Below are positions 33,784 to 42,699 of a stretch of 64,000 nucleotides of DNA, piece after piece. Positions within the stretch are counted from its first letter, which is position 1; each line of letters opens with the position of its first letter. The stretch comes from Methylobacter sp. (lineage in GTDB: Bacteria > Pseudomonadota > Gammaproteobacteria > Methylococcales > Methylomonadaceae): NCBI GenBank assembly GCA_004299305.1, contig SCPZ01000037.1, forward strand, positions 1 to 64,000, read 5' to 3'. Under the pieces are notes generated by a model. The model saw nothing but the letters and a program-made list of their open reading frames with translations. It was not told where the DNA came from and did no database searches. A program made the position numbers and the translations under genes.

Positions 33784-36627
33784 ATGGCTAACATAGCAGT
33801 ATTTGATAATAACGAATTTGTTGATTCTAACAATGATCATTTGAGTAGTGAATCAGATAATATACAGGCCACATTGATTAGCTTGGGGCATAACGTTAGT
33901 ACTTTTATACAGTATTCTGCCATAGACTTTTCTTCAGCTTTAGAAAGTACAGATATATTAGTTATTCCAGAGCAAGAAACTGGAAACTTATCATTAGCAT
34001 TGACAGATAAGGCAAAGCAAGTGCTCCGTGATTTTGTTAATACAGGAGGTAGAATAATTATAGGTGGTGATATGTATAGTAACGATGTGGATTTTTTAAA
34101 TAGCGTTTTCGATTATTCTATAACCAATAGAAATAATGAAGCACCTAGCTATATAACAGATATTGCTTCTGGAACATCGTTTGATTCTGCACCATCCACT
34201 TTAACACATAATAATGGCACGTACTCTATCGATAAATCGAGTCTGCCGATCAATGGTCTGAGTATATATGAAAATGGAAACCACACTACAGTCGCTGTAC
34301 TCCCTTATGGTACAGGTGACATTGTTTATCTAGCATACGACTGGTATGATGCTGCACCTGTTGGCTCCCAAGATGGCGGCTGGATAGAAATATTATCAAC
34401 AATAACTGAAGCAGTACCTTTAATGGCAAATTCCGTGGTAGGTACAGTAAATGCGGATGACTTAGTAGGGAGTATCGGTAACGATATTATAAATGGTCTG
34501 GAGGGTGATGATACTTTAGACGCTGGCGCTGGTAATGACATCCTTGATGGAGGAACCGGTGGTGATACGATGGATGGGGGTGAAGGTAATGATACTTATC
34601 TAGTCGATTCAATCAATGATGAAATTACCGAGGCAGTAGATTCAGGGACCGATAACGTACAAAGCACAGTAAATTATACCTTAACTTCTAATATAGAAAA
34701 TCTTGATCTAATAGGAACAACATCTATTGATGGTATTGGTAATGACCTCGATAATGTCTTAACCGGTAATATAGGCGATAATAGCTTAATCGGTAGTGCT
34801 GGCAATGACATTATTGATGGAGGACTAGGTGTTGATACAATGGACGGAGGGGTAGATAACGATAATTACACGATTGATAATGTGGGTGATGTTGTCATTG
34901 AAACCTCAAATATTGTAAATGAAATTGATACTGTTAATAGTTCAGTAAGTTACACATTAGGCGATAACCTGGAAAATCTTAATTTAATCGGAACAACAGC
35001 AATTAATGGCATTGGTAATGATCTAAATAACAGCTTAATCGGTAGTTATGGCGATGATATTATTGACGGATGGACTGGTGATGATACGATGGACGGAGGA
35101 GCAGGTAATGATACTTATCTAGTCGATTCAATCAATGATGAAGTTACTGAGGCAGTAGACTCAGGGACCGATAACGTACAAAGCACGGTAAATTATACCC
35201 TAACTTCTAATATAGAAAATATCACTTTAATAGGAACAACATCTATTGATGGTATTGGTAATGACCTCGATAATGTCTTAACCGGTAATATAGGCGATAA
35301 TCGCTTAATCGGTAGTGCTGGAAATGACATTATTGATGGAGGGCTAGGTGCCGACACGATGGACGGAGGGGCAGATAATGATACTTATCTAGTCGATTCA
35401 ATCAATGATGAAGTTACTGAGGCAGTAGATTCAGGGACAGACAACGTACAAAGCACGGTAAATTATACCCTAACTTCTAATATAGAAAATCTTGATCTAA
35501 TAGGAGCAACATCTATTGATGGTATTGGTAATGACCTTGATAATGTCTTAACTGGTAATATAGGCGATAATAGCTTAATCGGTAGTGCTGGAAATGACAT
35601 TATTGATGGAGGGCTAGGTGCCGACACGATGGATGGAGGGGCAGGTAATGATACTTATCTAGTCGATTCAATCAATGATGAAGTTACTGAGGCAATAGAT
35701 TCAGGGACCGATAACGTACAAAGCACAGTAAATTATACCCTAATTTCTAATATAGAAAATCTTGATCTAATAGGAACAACATCTATTGATGGTATTGGTA
35801 ATGACCTTGATAATATCTTAACCGGTAATATAGGCGATAATAGCTTAATCGGTAATGCTGGAAATGATATTATTGACGGATGGACTGGTGATGATACGAT
35901 GGACGGAGGGGCAGGTAACGATAATTACACGATTGATAATGTGGGGGATGTTGTCATTGAAACCTCAAATATTGTAAATGAAATTGACACTGTTAATAGT
36001 TCAGTAAGTTACACATTAGGCGATAACCTGGAAAATCTTAATTTAATCGGAACAACAGCAATTAATGGCATTGGTAACATTCTCGATAATACTTTAACCG
36101 GTAACGCACATGCGAATAGGTTAAATGGTGAGGATGGTAACGACAGTTTGAGTGGCGATTTAGGTAAAGATCATTTATGGGGTCTATTTGGTAATGATGT
36201 TATAAACGGTGGAGAACAGGGTGATCTTTTAGGTGGCATTATAGGTGATAACGAATTAGATGGCGGTCTTGGTAATGACATACTACTCAGCGGAAAAGGC
36301 ATCAACCTATTAACGGGTGGGGGTGGCATGGACAAATTTCAGTTTAATGGTGCTTCAAATAGTACAATTACCGATTTTTCAGTTGCCGATGATACCGTCG
36401 TACTTAAAAATGGAGCATTTACTCAATTAAACATCATTGGTATTTTAAATACGGATAATTTTAAAGTAGGAGTGCAAGCCGATGACACGAACGATTATGT
36501 CATCTATAACCCGACGACTGGCGCAGTAAGCTATGATGCTGATGGTAGTGGTGCCGGTACAGGAATTCAAATTGCTGTGATAGGGGCAAACTTAGCCCTT
36601 ACCAATGCTGATTTTGTTGTCATTTAG
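33784..36627 (+). CDS. RTX-type calcium-binding repeat protein with N-terminal amidotransferase-like domain
   Basis: This 947-residue secreted-type protein has an N-terminal domain (about 1-215; IAVFDNNEFVDSNNDH, DILVIPEQETGNL, FVNTGGRIIIGGDM, GDIVYLAYDWYD) resembling ThuA/type 1 glutamine-amidotransferase-like flavodoxin folds; no catalytic triad is evident. Six tandem units of about 90 residues follow (unit starts near 34591, 34861, 35110, 35380, 35650, 35920), each with GNDxxDGG-type RTX calcium-binding motifs and a TYLVDSINDE or NYTIDNVGDV strand. The end (ITDFSVADDTVVL ... DADGSGAGTGIQIAVI) is the usual type I secretion tail. There is no signal peptide and no type I transporter nearby. 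AGGA precedes the ATG. Confidence 0.88.
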   Translation: MANIAVFDNNEFVDSNNDHLSSESDNIQATLISLGHNVSTFIQYSAIDFSSALESTDILVIPEQETGNLSLALTDKAKQVLRDFVNTGGRIIIGGDMYSNDVDFLNSVFDYSITNRNNEAPSYITDIASGTSFDSAPSTLTHNNGTYSIDKSSLPINGLSIYENGNHTTVAVLPYGTGDIVYLAYDWYDAAPVGSQDGGWIEILSTITEAVPLMANSVVGTVNADDLVGSIGNDIINGLEGDDTLDAGAGNDILDGGTGGDTMDGGEGNDTYLVDSINDEITEAVDSGTDNVQSTVNYTLTSNIENLDLIGTTSIDGIGNDLDNVLTGNIGDNSLIGSAGNDIIDGGLGVDTMDGGVDNDNYTIDNVGDVVIETSNIVNEIDTVNSSVSYTLGDNLENLNLIGTTAINGIGNDLNNSLIGSYGDDIIDGWTGDDTMDGGAGNDTYLVDSINDEVTEAVDSGTDNVQSTVNYTLTSNIENITLIGTTSIDGIGNDLDNVLTGNIGDNRLIGSAGNDIIDGGLGADTMDGGADNDTYLVDSINDEVTEAVDSGTDNVQSTVNYTLTSNIENLDLIGATSIDGIGNDLDNVLTGNIGDNSLIGSAGNDIIDGGLGADTMDGGAGNDTYLVDSINDEVTEAIDSGTDNVQSTVNYTLISNIENLDLIGTTSIDGIGNDLDNILTGNIGDNSLIGNAGNDIIDGWTGDDTMDGGAGNDNYTIDNVGDVVIETSNIVNEIDTVNSSVSYTLGDNLENLNLIGTTAINGIGNILDNTLTGNAHANRLNGEDGNDSLSGDLGKDHLWGLFGNDVINGGEQGDLLGGIIGDNELDGGLGNDILLSGKGINLLTGGGGMDKFQFNGASNSTITDFSVADDTVVLKNGAFTQLNIIGILNTDNFKVGVQADDTNDYVIYNPTTGAVSYDADGSGAGTGIQIAVIGANLALTNADFVVI

Positions 36628-36660
36628 CTTGACCTCTACATACTGAAATAACAGAGAAAA

Positions 36661-36688
36661 ACCCATTCCCTAACTTGAGGGAATGGGT
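36661..36688 (-). terminator. Hairpin terminator of the minus-strand gene at 36769
   Basis: The stem ACCCATTCCC / GGGAATGGGT with an eight-base loop is followed on the minus strand by TTTTCTC. A second copy of this hairpin occurs at 39453. Confidence 0.65.
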
Positions 36689-36768
36689 GACAAGTACATC
36701 TAAAAAGTTAATTTCTTACAAGGCTTAGCTTATTCCACATATTAAATCACATTCTCATAGAACGCTTA

Positions 36769-37242
36769 CTAGACGAATTCATCCATCGAATAATTTAACC
36801 AGCGAGGCTTATGTTTGACATGGCTCACAAGCTGAGAGCTATACCCAGCCGTCCCTTTCTTCATAGTAACCCAATTCTCTCTCGCATGATCAACCACATC
36901 TAAAACAGAATCACGCCAGGATGTTGACTGGCAAGCCAATGGATAGGTGCTGACCAGTAAAAAGCAATTGCCCTCGCTATCCATACAGTCATAAAGTTCA
37001 GCTCGGTATAAGCCATTGATATGAGCGGCATTGCGATAAAAAAGCGGATCAACTAAATTCCACCGGCCATCGCGATAAACAACAAAGAGATTCTTAACTA
37101 CCCGACTCTCATCAGGGTGTACCGTGAAAATGGTTTTGGGACAGCAGGTGGTCAAAACACCAGAATCAAACTCATCATCGAGGTTGTATTGGAAGCTGCT
37201 TAGAAATGGAGCTTTGGATTTATGCGGTATAGGACACCTCAC
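36769..37242 (-). CDS. Hypothetical protein of an island module
   Basis: This 157-residue soluble protein (TTCCPKTIFTVHPDESRVVK, YRDGRWNLVDPLFYRNAAHI, LACQSTSWRDSVLDVVDHA) has no family I can name. It starts at a GTG overlapping the 3' end of the AlpA-like pseudogene by 23 bases, so the two once formed a unit. About 170 bases of its 3' end, with the terminator hairpin, are duplicated in decayed form at 39453-39740. Association with an AlpA-type regulator suggests an integrative element or prophage remnant. Confidence 0.6.
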   Translation of the reverse strand: MRCPIPHKSKAPFLSSFQYNLDDEFDSGVLTTCCPKTIFTVHPDESRVVKNLFVVYRDGRWNLVDPLFYRNAAHINGLYRAELYDCMDSEGNCFLLVSTYPLACQSTSWRDSVLDVVDHARENWVTMKKGTAGYSSQLVSHVKHKPRWLNYSMDEFV

Positions 37243-37460
37243 CTTGAATGCTATTGAATTGCATTTTGTCAGCTATCCACTGTTCAACTGTTGCCAGGTC
37301 ATAGCGAATTGATTTGCCTATCGTCAGGTGTGCTGGAATGTCATTAGAGAATCTGGCTCTCAGACGTTCTATGGTACTGACAGACTATGGTACTGACAGA
37401 TAAACCCAGTCGTTCAGCCAGCCAAGCCGTGTTTTTTAGTATCGAATGTTGTTCTTGCAT
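37220..37460 (-). pseudogene. AlpA-like helix-turn-helix regulator broken by a 16-bp tandem duplication
   Basis: From the ATG at 37460 the frame reads NTAWLAERLGLSVSTI, a typical AlpA/excisionase helix-turn-helix start. It then shifts and stops because a 16-bp unit (CTATGGTACTGACAGA on the plus strand) is present twice in tandem at 37369-37384 and 37385-37400. Removing one copy restores ERLRARFSNDIPAHLTIGK and SIRYDLATVEQWIADKM up to a stop at 37220. The intact protein would have about 74 residues. Such regulators control excision of integrative elements. Confidence 0.8.
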
Positions 37461-37534
37461 ATTTTTGTCCGTATAGGAAATTGAAATAAAGTTTTGAGTA
37501 CCACCGTTGCCAGTGACACTCTTCTATCAATTTG

Positions 37535-37675
37535 TTAGTTCAATTTCCGGAAAATTTCATCAAGAACCGGCAGCGATAAATCCTCCTCCTCCTCCTCCTC
37601 CTCCTCCTCCTCCTCCTCCTCCTCCTCCTCCTTCTTTATTTGATAGCTGAATAAATTATGCAATAACCAGGGCAA
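37535..37675 (-). CDS. Small ORF with a poly-glutamate microsatellite
   Basis: A 46-codon frame from a TTG start reads LPWLLHNLFSYQIKK, then 16 consecutive GAG codons (Glu), then DLSLPVLDEIFRKLN and a stop. The two flanks look protein-like and continue the same frame across the repeat. Only non-ATG starts are available, and an upstream in-frame TAA lies two codons before the TTG, so it may be the 3' end of a decayed gene. It precedes the AlpA-like pseudogene by 75 bases on the same strand. Confidence 0.35.
   Translation of the reverse strand: MPWLLHNLFSYQIKKEEEEEEEEEEEEEEEEDLSLPVLDEIFRKLN
37581..37632. repeat. Trinucleotide microsatellite (TCC)n
   Basis: An uninterrupted run of about 17 TCC units on the plus strand (GGA/GAG on the minus strand). 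Such tracts are slip-prone; a change of one unit would change the poly-Glu length of the overlapping small ORF without a frameshift. Confidence 0.95.
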
Positions 37676-37684
37676 TCGCTCTTA

Positions 37685-38109
37685 AATTTTAACCATTTAA
37701 AAACAATATGATACAAATTCCTATTTCGTGATTTTTTACATAAAATCATGGAAATTGAAAAAGCCACATTTATAACTAATTGATTATCTGTTGGTTATGA
37801 AAGTCAAGCTTATTTAAGCGCGATTGCCCTGATGCAATAACCAATCAAGCTTGTTAGAAATCCTGTATTTTCTCTCGTCAATTCACCAATTCTAGCTTAC
37901 AGATCTATTGATTATAGCGAGCATACCTCTAAAGTAGATTACAAGCGGGCCGAGTCTTCACCAAGTCTTTACACTTACATAATGCAAAATAAGTTTAGAT
38001 GTGTAACCATACAATAAGCCCTTGAACCGAAAAGGGTTGTATTGAGTCAACTTAACAAAACAAGAATAAGCAGCCATGTTTCTTTCAATCAAATCATGAG
38101 GAAATAAAA
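37685..38109. other. AT-rich gene-free region before the LamG-like gene
   Basis: No gene supported. A fragment at 37813-37836 (ATTTAAGCGCGATTGCCCTG) is an inverted, imperfect copy of 37668-37688, which encodes the start of the poly-Glu ORF. The last 40 bases hold the ribosome site (GAGGAAATAAA) of the LamG-like gene. Confidence 0.5.
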
Positions 38110-38898
38110 ATGAAAAAATTAACCAATTTAGCTGGTGTACTATGCCTGATAGGTAACTGTGCAGTATATGCTGCCCCTGCAACAGGTATTGTTGGTAATT
38201 GGCACATTGACGAAGAAAATAGACAAAAACTATTAGATTCATCAGGTTATGCTAAAAATGCACGATTAGGTTCAACAACGAATGTAGACATAGATGATCC
38301 TACATGGATAACACGGCGTTTTGATACCTCGGCGTTACATTTTGACGGTATCGATGATTTTGTTGTTGTACCTTATGCAAAGAATCTTGAACCCGCCACA
38401 GTATCGGTTGAAGCATGGGTTAGAAGCAGTAGCCCAGATACCGAAAGATTACAATATATCGTTGCAAAAAGCGGTTTTAGTTGTGTCTCTGCTGCTTACG
38501 CACTCTATACCGGTAATTCTGGTGGTTTAACTTTTTACGTTGCTGACCAAATCACTACAGCGAAAGCTGTTGAATCACCCGATGCAGGCATCCAAATTTG
38601 GGATGGTGCGTGGCATCATGTGGTAGGTACTTACGATAAAACAGCAGTTAGATTATTTGTTGATGGTGTAGAAATTGGCACAGGTACTCCAGCCAATTTT
38701 TCTATTGGCTACAAATCGCATCCTAGTAAAGATTTGTATATCGGTGATTATGATGCAGGCAAAGTGTGTATTGAGAATGATCCTAATATAGAAGGTACTT
38801 ATGGCAACTCTAATTTTGCAGGTGATATTGACGAAGTAAGGATTTGGAACCGTGCTTTAACAGGTGCTGAAGTATCTGTTCGAGCCTTAGGTGATTAA
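38110..38898 (+). CDS. Secreted LamG/concanavalin-like domain protein
   Basis: This 262-residue protein has a Sec signal peptide (KKLTNLAGVLCLIGNCAVYA, cleavage after A about residue 22) followed by one laminin-G-like jelly-roll domain: ALHFDGIDDFVVVPYAKNL, VSVEAWVRS, WDGAWHHVVGTYDKTAVRLF, GDIDEVRIWNRALTGAEV. This domain usually binds carbohydrate or serves adhesion. It has four cysteines in the mature part, possibly disulfides. It lies between the RTX gene and a decayed RTX tail. Confidence 0.85.
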   Translation: MKKLTNLAGVLCLIGNCAVYAAPATGIVGNWHIDEENRQKLLDSSGYAKNARLGSTTNVDIDDPTWITRRFDTSALHFDGIDDFVVVPYAKNLEPATVSVEAWVRSSSPDTERLQYIVAKSGFSCVSAAYALYTGNSGGLTFYVADQITTAKAVESPDAGIQIWDGAWHHVVGTYDKTAVRLFVDGVEIGTGTPANFSIGYKSHPSKDLYIGDYDAGKVCIENDPNIEGTYGNSNFAGDIDEVRIWNRALTGAEVSVRALGD

Positions 38899-38914
38899 AT
38901 TTGAAGGACAGTAC

Positions 38915-38946
38915 CACCGATTTCCTAACTTAACAGGGAATCGGTG
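38915..38946. repeat. Hairpin downstream of the LamG-like gene
   Basis: The arms CACCGATT and AATCGGTG surround a core TTCCTAACTTAACAGGGA that resembles the hairpins at 36661 and 39453. No T-run follows on the plus strand, so terminator activity is uncertain. Confidence 0.5.
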
Positions 38947-39059
38947 ATTATCAAAAATCCGTATCGCACTTTGCATTTAAATAAATTGCCTTTTAAAAAT
39001 AAAGCATACCATGCGATCTCTGATGTTTTTATGATTAAACATCTTTAATCCAGTAATAA

Positions 39060-39446
39060 GATGGCAATGACAAGGTAATAGGCGGCTTAGGTGATGATCA
39101 ACTAAGTGGTGGTGCGGGTGATGATGTCCTAACCGGCAACACTGGTAACGACACCTTTGTATTTGATACTGCGCTCGCAGACACTGGTCTCGATAAAATC
39201 ACCGATTTCAGGCCGATAAATGACACAATCCAACTAGATAGCGCCATTTTTACTCAATTAACGCCCGATACTTTTAACGCCGATAATTTTAAGGGTAACG
39301 AGTTTCTTATTTACGACAAGGCTTCAGGTGCATTGTCCTATGATGCCGATGGTAACGGTGTAGATGCAGCGGTGCAAATTGCTGTACTCGGTTCACATCC
39401 TGCTCTTACTTTTGCCGACTTTGTCTTTCTTACGACTGACTTCTGA
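39060..39446 (+). pseudogene. 5'-truncated RTX protein C-terminus
   Basis: An in-frame TAA is followed directly by 128 codons with no usable start: GNDKVIGGLGDDQLSGGAGDD, then TGNTGNDTFVFDTALADTG and a secretion-tail-like end (ITDFRPINDTIQLD ... LSYDADGNGVDAAVQIAVLG) with a TGA. It is homologous to the end of the 947-residue RTX protein but clearly diverged, so it is the remnant of a second, separate RTX gene. Confidence 0.85.
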
Positions 39447-39452
39447 ATAAAC

Positions 39453-39740
39453 ACCCATTCCCTAACTTGAGGGAATGGGGGGCAAATACATCTAAAAAGT
39501 TAATTTCTTACAAGGCTTAGCTTATTCCTCATAGCAAATCACATTCTCATAGAACGCTTCCTCGACGAATTCATCCATCGAATAATTTAACCAGCGAGGC
39601 TTATGTTTGACATGGCTCTCAAGCTGGGAGCTATACCCAGCAGTCCCTTTCTTCATAGTAACCCAATTTCCTCTCTAAAACAGAATCACGCCAGGATGTT
39701 GTCTTACAAATCATGGATAGGTGCTGACCAATAAAAAGTG
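39453..39740. repeat. Second copy of the 36661-36975 segment
   Basis: About 285 bases closely match 36661-36975: the hairpin, the spacer with CTAAAAAGTTAATTTCTTAC, and the 3' part of the hypothetical gene at 36769. A deletion of about 18 bases near 39675 and scattered changes are present. The match is much closer than that between the two adjacent RTX coding tails. Confidence 0.85.
39561..39737 (-). pseudogene. Decayed 3' fragment of the hypothetical gene at 36769
   Basis: It corresponds to the last 60 or so codons of the 36769 gene. The stop codon equivalent is changed (TAG to GAG), an internal deletion disrupts the frame, and no 5' part exists. Confidence 0.75.
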
Positions 39741-39787
39741 GATAAGTTTAAGCTGTGCCAAGTCTTCAAATCGTTTCGCTATAAAGA

Positions 39788-42592
39788 TTAAACATTAAAT
39801 TTGTTTTCTATTTTTTGTTTGTAATTTAAATAATGGATGGTTTGCAGTTGCTCTGGGCTGTCGATACCGAATACGGAGAGGGGCAAGTCTATATCGGTAA
39901 TATGAATCGGGTAATTGATTTTACCGTTCCGAAATTGGAGTATATGTTGATAAGCGGCATAAAAGACTTGATTGCCGTGGTCTAGCGAGGAAAATTCTTT
40001 TTCATTGCAGTAGATTGTGTAAATAATGCCCTTTTGGGTGTTTTCTCCGGTGATGCGCAGGTTTAATTCCTTGTTTGAAGAGGTCGCTTTCAGTTGTACC
40101 GGATTATAAGAAAAGAGGTCGGCAGAACTTTTTTTGATTTCAAAATATTCGACGATTAGAAATGATTCAAAGAAATTACGGGTGAGGATTGATTCTAAAA
40201 AAATGGAATATTGCTTTAACAGGTAGCTGGGACTTACTTTGCTGTGCTGCTGGATATACAAGGAGCCTTTTTCATCGACAATATAGATGGTCGTGTCGGT
40301 TTTGCCTTCATAATAAAAAAGCTGGATGATTTGCGGCTTGTTCAGCGAGTAAATAAGGCTAATAGGCGTGTTTTCGAGGACGGCTTGGTCAAAATGAATG
40401 GTGCTGAACTGTTCTTGAGGGCTGGCTAATTCGGTCAATAGTAGTTTTTGGCTTGCCAGTTCTTTGTAGCTTAAGGTTTTATTTATAAATTGAAAGACAT
40501 AAAACGAAGCTCCGCCAGCCAAGATATAACGGGGCGAGCGATTATGGTGAGGCTTGGAAAAAAGTTTAACTAAGGTGTTAAAGACGGCCTCAACACGAAG
40601 GACAATGCCTTTGGCGCGCGCCGGTGTGTGACAAATAAACTTTAGATTGCTCGGCAACAGCGGTTTTTTGTTATTGTTGATGATGTCGGTTAAGCAGTTA
40701 AAAAGTCCTTCTATGCCTTCACCCTGGCTGGTTGTGATTTCGCTCCAACTGGACAGTGAAATGCTGTTTATGGTTTGAATGAAGCACTGGCGATTCATGC
40801 CGTAACTGAGCGCATCGGAACGTTCGCTCATCACGCACAAGCCGTCGTCGTCCGAGATGCCCATGTTGATAATAACCAGCGAATGCAGTTGAACTTTGAG
40901 GGTTTGATAAGCTTCCAGTGGCGGGTCGTAGTCAAAGTTCTGGTTTAAAAAAAGACTGATTTGGCTCAGGGTCGAATGAAGTTCTTCATTCGGCATTTTG
41001 AGCGAATACGAACTAAACTGTAGTTGTTGTTGTTTATAGTAGAGTCCATTGATGACTAGCCAGCAAAGGATTTCGATTAAGGTCCGGCATTTTTGTATGG
41101 GATCGGAATCTGCGGCGTTATTCATCTGTACGTTTTTCAGGTACAAAGCCCAGCCGTCGTTGCCCGGAAGCCGGTTTTCTACGATGGATAGGGTGTTTTC
41201 TTTGGAGTGAACTTCCGAGCGCGTAGTAATGATTTCGATTTTACCCGGTTTTTTTTCCAAAAATGAATAGAGCTTTCTGCCGATCAATTTCAGGTCATTA
41301 TTATTTTCCCGGTTTTGGCTTACATGATCTCTGGCGAAGCCCATGATCATACGGTAGCAGTGGGTCAGTTGTTGCACAATAACGACATGTTCCGACGTTG
41401 CTTTTTTGATGTTCCAGAGTCGCTGGTATTTTAGGTCGTCAATAGTGGATGCAGGCCAATTCCAGTGCTGGGCAATATATTGCATATATTTCTCCCTGAC
41501 GGTTCTGGTCTGGGAATCCATGGTGTTGTCGGATGAGCCCATCACTTTTAAATAAAAGCATTGCCGAGCCAAGGCCAATCTTCCATGGCTATGGGCATTT
41601 TGCAGGTATTTTTCGACTTTTTGATAAATGAGCAAGTACGGGTCGAGATCGACCGTCATAAAATCACCCTGATAGACGGCCTTTTTTATGTCCTGGCAAA
41701 GCCATGCAGTTTGAGGATATTCACTGGCATAGCATTCCATCAATAACAGCTTCAATAACGATTTGTGAGGTGCGTGCAGCGCTTTATAAAGGTGCCAAAG
41801 GGTTGCACTGGTAAATTCTTCAGCCGGGACTGCATCGAAGCCGCCAAAATCGATAAGTTCATGTTTGGGAATGAACAGGTTATCTACCAAGTGCTTGATA
41901 TAGCGTGTGTAGTTGCCTTCTTCATGAGGGGGAACCAGCCACCAGGCCGGGCTTTTCCCTGCAATATAAATTGCCGTTCGGTAAAATTCTTCAAGCAGCA
42001 GGTAATGCTGTGTTTGCCCGCTACTTTCTGTAGAAATCGGGGTGTTTTGGCCAAGCCGAAATTGTTTGCTATCCATTAGGAAAAAATGCACTTCTAATCC
42101 TAGCGATGTAGCCCAGTTCTCTATTGCGGTGGCTTTTTTTTGCAATTCATCAATGGCGCTGGATAACAAATCGGATTGATGGCACAACCAAATATCCATG
42201 TCGCTGGTTTTGGAAAATGCAATACTGCCGACACTGCCCATTAAAAACAGTCCTTCAATGGGATAAATACGCGACGCCAGTCGAGCATAGTTGAAGTTTT
42301 TTGCAAACTGCTTGGCGGTATTTAGGGTCTGGATGCTGGGATTGTATTCAGGTATTCCGGCGGGTGTTGACGAGGAAATAAATCCCGGCAGCGTCGGGAA
42401 ATTGCAATGGAACAGCAAAGGTAATAAATCTAAAAATACTTGTTGCCGTGGTTGTAAAAATTCCTGGGCGCGCTGTTCACGCAGCTGATTCAAGCGTTTA
42501 AAGCGGCGTTTGATCGTTTGTAGGTCTTGTATGCTGATTTCTTCGCCGGGTGAGCCTAAATGGATAGGAGGCTCTTGGTGTGGTCTAATCAT
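39788..42592 (-). CDS. cyaA: Class I adenylate cyclase CyaA
   Basis: This 934-residue enterobacterial-type (class I) adenylate cyclase makes cAMP for Crp-type regulation. The N-terminal catalytic half has the nucleotidyltransferase motif LFLMGSVGSIAFSKTSDMDI near residue 115 and SDMDIWLCH; the C-terminal half is regulatory. Length is slightly above the E. coli enzyme. The N-terminus lacks a signal. It is followed upstream by argH on the same strand with a 107-base gap containing the inverted pair TAACCCGGCA / TGCTGGGTTA. Confidence 0.94.
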   Translation of the reverse strand: MIRPHQEPPIHLGSPGEEISIQDLQTIKRRFKRLNQLREQRAQEFLQPRQQVFLDLLPLLFHCNFPTLPGFISSSTPAGIPEYNPSIQTLNTAKQFAKNFNYARLASRIYPIEGLFLMGSVGSIAFSKTSDMDIWLCHQSDLLSSAIDELQKKATAIENWATSLGLEVHFFLMDSKQFRLGQNTPISTESSGQTQHYLLLEEFYRTAIYIAGKSPAWWLVPPHEEGNYTRYIKHLVDNLFIPKHELIDFGGFDAVPAEEFTSATLWHLYKALHAPHKSLLKLLLMECYASEYPQTAWLCQDIKKAVYQGDFMTVDLDPYLLIYQKVEKYLQNAHSHGRLALARQCFYLKVMGSSDNTMDSQTRTVREKYMQYIAQHWNWPASTIDDLKYQRLWNIKKATSEHVVIVQQLTHCYRMIMGFARDHVSQNRENNNDLKLIGRKLYSFLEKKPGKIEIITTRSEVHSKENTLSIVENRLPGNDGWALYLKNVQMNNAADSDPIQKCRTLIEILCWLVINGLYYKQQQLQFSSYSLKMPNEELHSTLSQISLFLNQNFDYDPPLEAYQTLKVQLHSLVIINMGISDDDGLCVMSERSDALSYGMNRQCFIQTINSISLSSWSEITTSQGEGIEGLFNCLTDIINNNKKPLLPSNLKFICHTPARAKGIVLRVEAVFNTLVKLFSKPHHNRSPRYILAGGASFYVFQFINKTLSYKELASQKLLLTELASPQEQFSTIHFDQAVLENTPISLIYSLNKPQIIQLFYYEGKTDTTIYIVDEKGSLYIQQHSKVSPSYLLKQYSIFLESILTRNFFESFLIVEYFEIKKSSADLFSYNPVQLKATSSNKELNLRITGENTQKGIIYTIYCNEKEFSSLDHGNQVFYAAYQHILQFRNGKINYPIHITDIDLPLSVFGIDSPEQLQTIHYLNYKQKIENKFNV

Positions 42593-42699
42593 GGTGCAAG
42601 CGTTTGATTTATTATGCTAAAGCCAGATAGTTAGGGTTAGCGACAGCATAACCCGGCATTTTCAATGAGCTGCTGGGTTACGTTGTGCTGACTCCGAAT

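Noticed and set aside
37581..37632. Microsatellite as a Shine-Dalgarno reservoir on the minus strand
   Set aside because: No start codon follows at a suitable distance; the frame instead reads through as poly-Glu.
39453..39480. Terminator for the decayed RTX fragment
   Set aside because: The hairpin is real but lacks a T-run on the plus strand.
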